Assembly (NCBI GenBank): GCA_020725985.1 | Contig: DYTM01000039.1 | Coordinates: forward strand, 1-9,785 | Source of the DNA: Methanomassiliicoccus sp. | GTDB lineage: Archaea; Thermoplasmatota; Thermoplasmata; Methanomassiliicoccales; JACIVX01 | Length of the DNA: 9,785 bases | Direction: 5' to 3' | Part shown: piece by piece, positions 5,831 to 9,785 of the stretch | Position numbering within the stretch: position 1 is the first letter of the stretch | Layout of the letters: the number at the start of each line of letters is the position of its first letter | Notes under the pieces: generated by a model | Seen by the model: only the letters and a program-made list of their open reading frames with translations | What the model was told of the DNA's origin: nothing | Database searches by the model: none | Position numbers and translations under genes: made by a program

Positions 5831-7160
5831 ATTGAGGATCGAGAACCGGGCTCAGCTGACTTCGGTCGGAGACAAGAAGGTCCGCTCCGACCTCCTGGAT
5901 GTGCTCGAGGCGGCGGTGGAATCGGTCGATCCGTATGTTTGCGTAAGAGAGGCGCTGAGGGTCAAGGGAGACATTCTGAGCGTTTCCGGGGAGGGAATGG
6001 ATCTTGGGCAGTTCAAAAGGATCTTCGTCGTCGGCGCGGGGAAGGCCGCGGAGAAGATGGCCAAGGCGGTTGATGACGAGATCGGCGACAGAGTCAGCGC
6101 AGGATTCATCAACTCCCTCAGGGAGGGGAGGATCGGGAACATCACGATTCATAAGGCCACCCATCCGCGTCCGGGCATTGAGGGGATGAGAGGGGCGATG
6201 GAGATCAAGCGGATCTGCGAGGGGGCTGGTGAGGATGACATGATCATCTGCCTCATCTCCGGAGGCGGATCCGCGATGATGCCCTGCCCTGCCGAGGGAA
6301 TCGAACTGGAAGAGAAGGGAAGGATGGCGGAGACGCTCATGCTTGCCGGGGCGACGATCGAAGAGCTCAACGCAGTTCGAAGGCACCTCTCCTGCCTGAA
6401 GGGCGGAAACCTCGCCAGAGCGGCCTATCCCGCGACGCTCCTCAGCCTGATCATCTCGGATGTGGTCGGTGATTCCCTTGAGAGCATCGCGTCCGGGCCT
6501 ACCGCCCCCGACCCCACCTCTTTCCGCGACGCGTTCGAGGTGCTCAGGAAGTACGATGTCGTCGAGGCCGCCCCCATTTCCGTGAGAGAGCGCCTTTTGA
6601 AGGGAGGGAAGGAAAACCCGAAGCCCGGGGACAAGGTATTCGAGAAGGTTCGGAACCTCATCGTCGCGAGCAACTCCCGCGCCCTGGCGGCAGCGAAGGG
6701 GAAGGGGGAGGAGCTAGGGTACAGAACATTGGTGCTCACCGCCTCACTGACGGGCGAGGCGAGGGATGTAGGGCAGGTGTTCGGCGCGCTGGGAAACGAG
6801 ATCGTCGACACATCTCCTCAGGGCGCGCAGCCGACGATCGTCATCGCTGGAGGAGAGACGACTGTGACGGTCCGAGGGAAAGGGAGAGGAGGAAGGAACG
6901 GCGAGGTCGTTCTCGGCGGTCTGCTGAGGATGAAGGAGGGCGTGACCCTCCTTTCATTCGGAACCGACGGAATCGACGGCAGCTCCGACGCGGGCGGTGC
7001 ACTGGCAGATTGCGGGATGAGGCGGAAGGATTTGATGGAATACCTCGAGAAGAACGACTCCCATACCTACCTCCAGAGAGAGGGCGGGCTCATCCGAACG
7101 GGACCGACCGGGACGAACGTGGGGGACATCATCCTTCTGGCCGTCTCAAGAAAGGCATAA
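5814..7160 (+). CDS. gck: Glycerate 2-kinase (MOFRL family)
   Basis: The enzyme phosphorylates D-glycerate to 2-phosphoglycerate with ATP, so the product of the preceding dehydrogenase enters central carbon metabolism. Length (442-448 residues) is normal for the family. The N-terminal DUF4147 part shows FVVGAGKAAEKMA (71-83), LISGGGSAMMPCP (148-159), ELNAVRRHLSCLKGGNLA (184-201) and SGPTAPDPTSF (227-237). The C-terminal MOFRL domain shows AGGETTVTV (345-353), GRGGRNGEVVL (357-367), GTDGIDGSSDAGGA (383-396) and GPTGTNVGD (430-438). The ATG at 5814 overlaps the dehydrogenase stop by 17 bases and lacks a ribosome site. An in-frame TTG at 5832 follows GGAAGGG with 5 bases between and gives the start RIENRAQLTS, which looks like the normal family N-terminus, so 5832 may be the real start. 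The overlap or close spacing suggests translational coupling with the dehydrogenase. Confidence 0.95.
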   Translation: MHGRVELRIENRAQLTSVGDKKVRSDLLDVLEAAVESVDPYVCVREALRVKGDILSVSGEGMDLGQFKRIFVVGAGKAAEKMAKAVDDEIGDRVSAGFINSLREGRIGNITIHKATHPRPGIEGMRGAMEIKRICEGAGEDDMIICLISGGGSAMMPCPAEGIELEEKGRMAETLMLAGATIEELNAVRRHLSCLKGGNLARAAYPATLLSLIISDVVGDSLESIASGPTAPDPTSFRDAFEVLRKYDVVEAAPISVRERLLKGGKENPKPGDKVFEKVRNLIVASNSRALAAAKGKGEELGYRTLVLTASLTGEARDVGQVFGALGNEIVDTSPQGAQPTIVIAGGETTVTVRGKGRGGRNGEVVLGGLLRMKEGVTLLSFGTDGIDGSSDAGGALADCGMRRKDLMEYLEKNDSHTYLQREGGLIRTGPTGTNVGDIILLAVSRKA

Positions 7161-7164
7161 ATAA
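7157..7164 (+). promoter_or_regulatory. TATA-like box overlapping the glycerate kinase stop codon
   Basis: ATAAATAA includes the TAA stop (7158-7160) of the kinase gene and is centred about 28 bases before the ATG at 7189, with no ribosome site between. This is the right geometry for a leaderless pheT transcript independent of the upstream genes. Confidence 0.6.
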
Positions 7165-7188
7165 TCACATCCCTATCGCATTGCCGAG

Positions 7189-8844
7189 ATGCCAGTCATC
7201 ACTTTCGGCTACCGGGACCTCATCAGTCTGATAGGACGGGAGATTTCCGTCGAGGTGCTTTTGGAACGGATTCCGATGATAGGTGCGGACTTCCATCACT
7301 ACGATCCTGAGAAGGAGGAGATAGCGATGGAGTTCTTCCCCGACCGGCCGGACCTCTACAGCGTGGAGGGAGTGGCCCGGGCCCTGAGGGCCTTCCTGGG
7401 GTACGAGGAGGGATTGAGGCGGTATATGGTAGGGGAGTCGGGAGTCGTACTGAGGAGAGATCCCAGCGTCAGCGAGGTAAGGCCGTTCGTCGTGGGAGGC
7501 GTCGTCAGGAAGGTGGAGATGACGGACGAGCTCATCAGCTCGCTCATGGAGCTCCAGGAGAAGCTCCATCTCGCCGTTGGAAGGAAGAGGGCGAAGGTGT
7601 CGATCGGCATCCACGACATGAGCCGGGTAGAACCGCCGTTCACCTACAAGGCCGTACGCCCGGACGAAATATCCTTCGTGCCCTTGGCGAAGGAAGAGGA
7701 GATGAATCTCGGGGAAATACTGGAAAGACATGAGAAGGGCATCGAGTACCGATTCATACTCGAGGGGAAGGAGCGGTACCCGGTCATCGTCGACAGTCGG
7801 GGCGATATCCTTTCCTTCCCTCCGATTATCAACGGACAGCTGACGGCGGTGGTCGAGGACACGAGCGACGTATTCATCGATGTGACCGGGACGGACCTGG
7901 ACGCGATATCGGGAGCGCTCAATATCGTCTCGACCGCGATGGCGGAGAGGGGGGCGGAGATCGAGACGGTCGTGGTCGAGGGCGAGGGAAGAATGATCAC
8001 GCCGGACCTTGACCCGTGTAGATGGAACCTTGAAACGAAGGAGTGCAACGCGCTCCTCGGCCTCGAGCTCCAGCCGAGGGAGATATGCTCCTGCCTCAGG
8101 AGGATGGGATACGGGTGCGAGGAGGCCGGGAAGATCGTCAAGGTGCTGGCTCCGGCCACGAGGATGGATCTCCTGCATCCAGTCGACCTGATCGAGGATG
8201 TGGCCGTCGGCTTCGGATACGAGTTCTTCGGCTCCTCACTTCCGCGGGTCCAGACAACCGGCGGGGAGAGGCCGATCGAGAAGGCGGCGGGCCTCCTCAG
8301 GGATCTCATGATCGGCCACGGCTACTTCGAAGTCACGACTCTCACGCTCACCAGTCCGGACGAGCAGTTCGCGAGAACGAGAATGGAGAGGGTCGAGGTG
8401 GTGGAGATACTGAACCCGATCAGCGAAGAGCATGTCTGCCTGAGGGTTCACCTGCTCCCGAGCCTGCTGACGGTCCTGAAGAAGAGCAGGCACAGAGACC
8501 TTCCGCAGAGGATTTTCGAGGTCGGAGACGTCATCTCCGGGACGAGGAGGAGAAAGCATCTGGCCGCCGTTTCGCTCCATTCCAGGGCGAGCTTCACCGA
8601 AATGAAGTCGATCGTCGAGAGCATCCTGAGGGACTGCTCGGTCGAGTTCGATCTCAAGTCCGCCGGTATTGACGCGTTCGTGGACGGAAGGGACGCCGCG
8701 ATCATCGCCGACGGCGTCGAAATCGGCCGGTTCGGCGAGCTCCATCCCGAGGTGATGACGAATTTCAGCCTCGGGCATCCTGCGGCGGCGTTCGAGTTGG
8801 ACATCGACGCCCTGCTTGAAGGAAAGCTGGACAGAGTCGTCTGA
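7189..8844 (+). CDS. pheT: Phenylalanyl-tRNA synthetase beta subunit, archaeal type
   Basis: This 551-residue protein is the beta subunit of the alpha2-beta2 phenylalanyl-tRNA synthetase, which charges tRNA-Phe; the beta subunit carries tRNA recognition and the editing site. Its length fits the archaeal/eukaryotic form rather than the roughly 800-residue bacterial one. The N-terminal domain has FFPDRPDLYSVEGVARALRAFLG (49-71). The B3/4 editing region includes IGIHDMS (139-145) and ILSFPPIING (207-216). The B5 domain spans about 268-345, with TPDLDP, the long helix ETKECNALLGLEL, and MDLLHPVDLIEDVAVGFGYE (326-345), where the acidic residues form the metal-binding patch. The catalytic-like core follows (about 360-551), with NPISEEHVCLRVHLLPSLL (409-427), RIFEVGDV (441-448) and FGELHPEV (515-522). 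The ATG at 7189 matches the family start. The alpha subunit is not adjacent, as in many archaea. tRNA-Ser follows 59 bases downstream. Confidence 0.96.
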   Translation: MPVITFGYRDLISLIGREISVEVLLERIPMIGADFHHYDPEKEEIAMEFFPDRPDLYSVEGVARALRAFLGYEEGLRRYMVGESGVVLRRDPSVSEVRPFVVGGVVRKVEMTDELISSLMELQEKLHLAVGRKRAKVSIGIHDMSRVEPPFTYKAVRPDEISFVPLAKEEEMNLGEILERHEKGIEYRFILEGKERYPVIVDSRGDILSFPPIINGQLTAVVEDTSDVFIDVTGTDLDAISGALNIVSTAMAERGAEIETVVVEGEGRMITPDLDPCRWNLETKECNALLGLELQPREICSCLRRMGYGCEEAGKIVKVLAPATRMDLLHPVDLIEDVAVGFGYEFFGSSLPRVQTTGGERPIEKAAGLLRDLMIGHGYFEVTTLTLTSPDEQFARTRMERVEVVEILNPISEEHVCLRVHLLPSLLTVLKKSRHRDLPQRIFEVGDVISGTRRRKHLAAVSLHSRASFTEMKSIVESILRDCSVEFDLKSAGIDAFVDGRDAAIIADGVEIGRFGELHPEVMTNFSLGHPAAAFELDIDALLEGKLDRVV

Positions 8845-8870
8845 GCTCTGGAGGAGAAGCTCTAATAGTC

Positions 8871-8877
8871 CATATCC
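8871..8877 (+). promoter_or_regulatory. Possible weak TATA-like box for tRNA-Ser
   Basis: CATATCC lies about 30 bases before the tRNA 5' end, in the 59-base gap after pheT; TCTAATAG at 8861-8868 is a second candidate slightly too far away. Both are poor matches, so the tRNA may instead be cut from a pheT read-through transcript. Confidence 0.3.
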
Positions 8878-8903
8878 CATTTTGGAAATTCAAGCGGGAC
8901 CAG

Positions 8904-8990
8904 GCCGAGGTAGCTAAGCCCGGATCACGGCGCCGGCCTTGAGAGCCGGTGGTGCTACGCACCACGGGAGTTCGAATCTCCCGCTCGGCG
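8904..8990 (+). tRNA. tRNA-Ser (anticodon TGA), long variable arm
   Basis: This 87-base sequence folds as a class II tRNA. The anticodon arm is CCGGC-CTTGAGA-GCCGG, with anticodon TGA at 8940-8942, decoding UCA and UCG. A long variable arm, TGGTGCTACGCACCA (8950-8964), and discriminator G at 8990 are the usual serine identity features. The T-arm is GGGAG-TTCGAAT-CTCCC. The acceptor stem pairs GCCGAG with CTCGGC over six positions, but the seventh pair is G8910 opposite G8983, a mismatch. C8965 can instead pair with G8983 and lengthen the T-stem to six. CCA is not encoded. All other parts are intact, so it is likely functional. Confidence 0.94.
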
Positions 8991-9000
8991 CTCCTCTCAA

Positions 9001-9014
9001 TCCTTTTCTTCTTT
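9001..9014 (+). terminator. Pyrimidine/T-rich tract after tRNA-Ser
   Basis: TCCTTTTCTTCTTT begins 10 bases after the mature tRNA 3' end. T-rich tracts are the usual intrinsic termination signal for archaeal RNA polymerase, so this probably ends the tRNA transcript. No hairpin is needed or seen. Confidence 0.5.
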
Positions 9015-9021
9015 GGGGAAA

Positions 9022-9030
9022 GCTACTAAT
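9022..9030 (+). promoter_or_regulatory. TATA-like box for the BASS-family transporter gene
   Basis: GCTACTAAT is centred about 30 bases before the GTG at 9056, and the intervening bases are pyrimidine-rich without a ribosome site. This geometry agrees with a leaderless or nearly leaderless transcript and supports the GTG as start. Confidence 0.4.
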
Positions 9031-9055
9031 CCCCCTTCCCTTTACCCTCCTTCCC

Positions 9056-9785
9056 GTGGCGATAAGGGACATACTCGCGAACAACGTGCTGATGATGACC
9101 TTCGCGTTCATCCTCGGATTCGTTCTAGGAGGCTTTCCGGCCTTCAACTCAGAGCTGGCCATGGCCTCCCTGGTGGTTGTCATGTCCCTCTCGCTCGGAT
9201 GTCTGGGGCTGAAGAACCTGCACCTCCGCAAGCACGTCAGGTCGACCGCAATCGCAATCATCGCATGCTTCGGCGTCTCCTCCGCCGTGACGATAGGCCT
9301 CAGCTACCTCTTCGCGGACGAGATGATCAGGTTCGGATGGATCCTGGTCGCTGCGGTGCCTTCCGCGATCGCCGTCATCCCCTTCACGTACATGTTGAAG
9401 GGAAATCTGGAGTATTCGCTCGTCGCGTCAACTATCATCTACCTTCTTGCCCTCGTGGTCACGCCCCTCATCGCCGTCGCGTTCGCCGGCTACGCGATCA
9501 GCCAAACCACTCTGCTCTGGTACGTGGCGACTCTGATATTCCTTCCGCTCGTTCTCTCCAGAGGCCTGAAGAAGGTCCACATGTCCGGGCAGGTCCGGAC
9601 GATTCTCATCAACATCTCCTTCTTCATTCTTTTCTTCGCAGTCACCGGCACCAACAGGGACGCCTTCCTCGGAGAGCCGATTCTCGTCCTCAGCCTCCTT
9701 CTCGTCGCCGTCATAAGAACCTTCGCGGTGGGCGGGGCGATCGACTTCTTTGCCAGGAAGCGCGGGATGGAGCGGAAGGAAAGGA
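9056..9785 (+). CDS. Bile acid:sodium symporter (BASS/SBF)-like membrane protein (partial)
   Basis: The frame is open from a GTG at 9056 to the window edge, giving 243 residues. It is almost wholly hydrophobic, with about eight predicted transmembrane segments (roughly 11-26, 34-52, 62-86, 93-112, 119-146, 153-168, 182-198 and 207-225). LVAAVPSAIAVIPFTYMLKGNLEYSL (98-122) followed by VVTPLIAV resembles the conserved crossing-helix region of the BASS superfamily (bile acid, arsenite ACR3 and keto-acid transporters), where a proline and small residues line the sodium and substrate site. Family members have about 300 residues and 8-10 helices, so the last segments may lie outside the window; the basic stretch ARKRGMERKER suggests the end could be near. 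It would be a secondary transporter, probably sodium-coupled, with unknown substrate. The GTG start is chosen because no ATG precedes the first helix and the upstream TATA-like box is well placed. BASS membership rests on a partial pattern match. Confidence 0.65.
   Translation, partial: MAIRDILANNVLMMTFAFILGFVLGGFPAFNSELAMASLVVVMSLSLGCLGLKNLHLRKHVRSTAIAIIACFGVSSAVTIGLSYLFADEMIRFGWILVAAVPSAIAVIPFTYMLKGNLEYSLVASTIIYLLALVVTPLIAVAFAGYAISQTTLLWYVATLIFLPLVLSRGLKKVHMSGQVRTILINISFFILFFAVTGTNRDAFLGEPILVLSLLLVAVIRTFAVGGAIDFFARKRGMERKER

Noticed and set aside
7165..8178. 337-residue minus-strand open frame
   Set aside because: Antisense of pheT, whose domains are all present on the plus strand; the shadow protein is rich in Arg, His, Pro and Asp.
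8843..8862. Inverted repeat GAGCT...AGCTC just after pheT as a terminator
   Set aside because: Only about 5 bp of stem with a 10-base loop and no T-run; too weak to call.
1..9785. Mobile element, CRISPR array, or defence/biosynthetic island
   Set aside because: No transposase, integrase, direct-repeat array, target-site duplication or clustered accessory genes are visible; the tRNA genes are not flanked by partial duplicates that would mark an integration site.

Overview
This window looks like chromosomal DNA from an archaeon, most plausibly a moderately GC-rich member of the Thermoplasmatota/Euryarchaeota. That lineage is inferred from gene types, not shown directly. The archaeal signs are a class I HMG-CoA reductase (mevalonate route to isoprenoid lipids), an archaeal-length PheT, a free-standing archaeal-type parvulin, tRNA genes without encoded CCA, and AT-rich TATA-like boxes 26-30 bases before start codons that lack Shine-Dalgarno sequences (leaderless transcription).

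Left part (1-3228). Two minus-strand genes come first: a family 4-type glycosyltransferase cut off by the window edge, and upstream of it a 93-residue parvulin prolyl isomerase. A plus-strand PD-(D/E)XK nuclease-like protein follows and converges on a small two-helix membrane protein on the minus strand. A 376-base gap without a credible gene then leads to a surface protein with a signal peptide, one fibronectin type III domain and a C-terminal membrane anchor.

Middle (3229-7160). A minus-strand tRNA-Ile(GAT) lies back to back with the HMG-CoA reductase gene. HMG-CoA reductase is followed closely by a D-glycerate dehydrogenase/hydroxypyruvate reductase and a MOFRL-type glycerate 2-kinase. These last two overlap or abut and make a coherent two-step route: hydroxypyruvate (or glyoxylate) is reduced to D-glycerate (or glycolate), and D-glycerate is phosphorylated to 2-phosphoglycerate, which enters glycolysis/gluconeogenesis.

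Right part (7161-9785). The phenylalanyl-tRNA synthetase beta subunit comes next, without its alpha subunit, then a tRNA-Ser(TGA) with a long variable arm and an unusual G-G apposition at the base of the acceptor stem. The window ends inside a bile acid:sodium symporter (BASS)-like membrane protein.

The dense plus-strand block is probably not a simple operon: TATA-like sequences sit on or beside the stop codons of HMG-CoA reductase and glycerate kinase, at the right distance for the next gene to have its own leaderless transcript. I see no mobile element, CRISPR array or defence island, and nothing that I can support as a previously undescribed system. The best oddities are the tRNA-Ser acceptor stem, the promoters at stop codons, and the open frame upstream of the parvulin.
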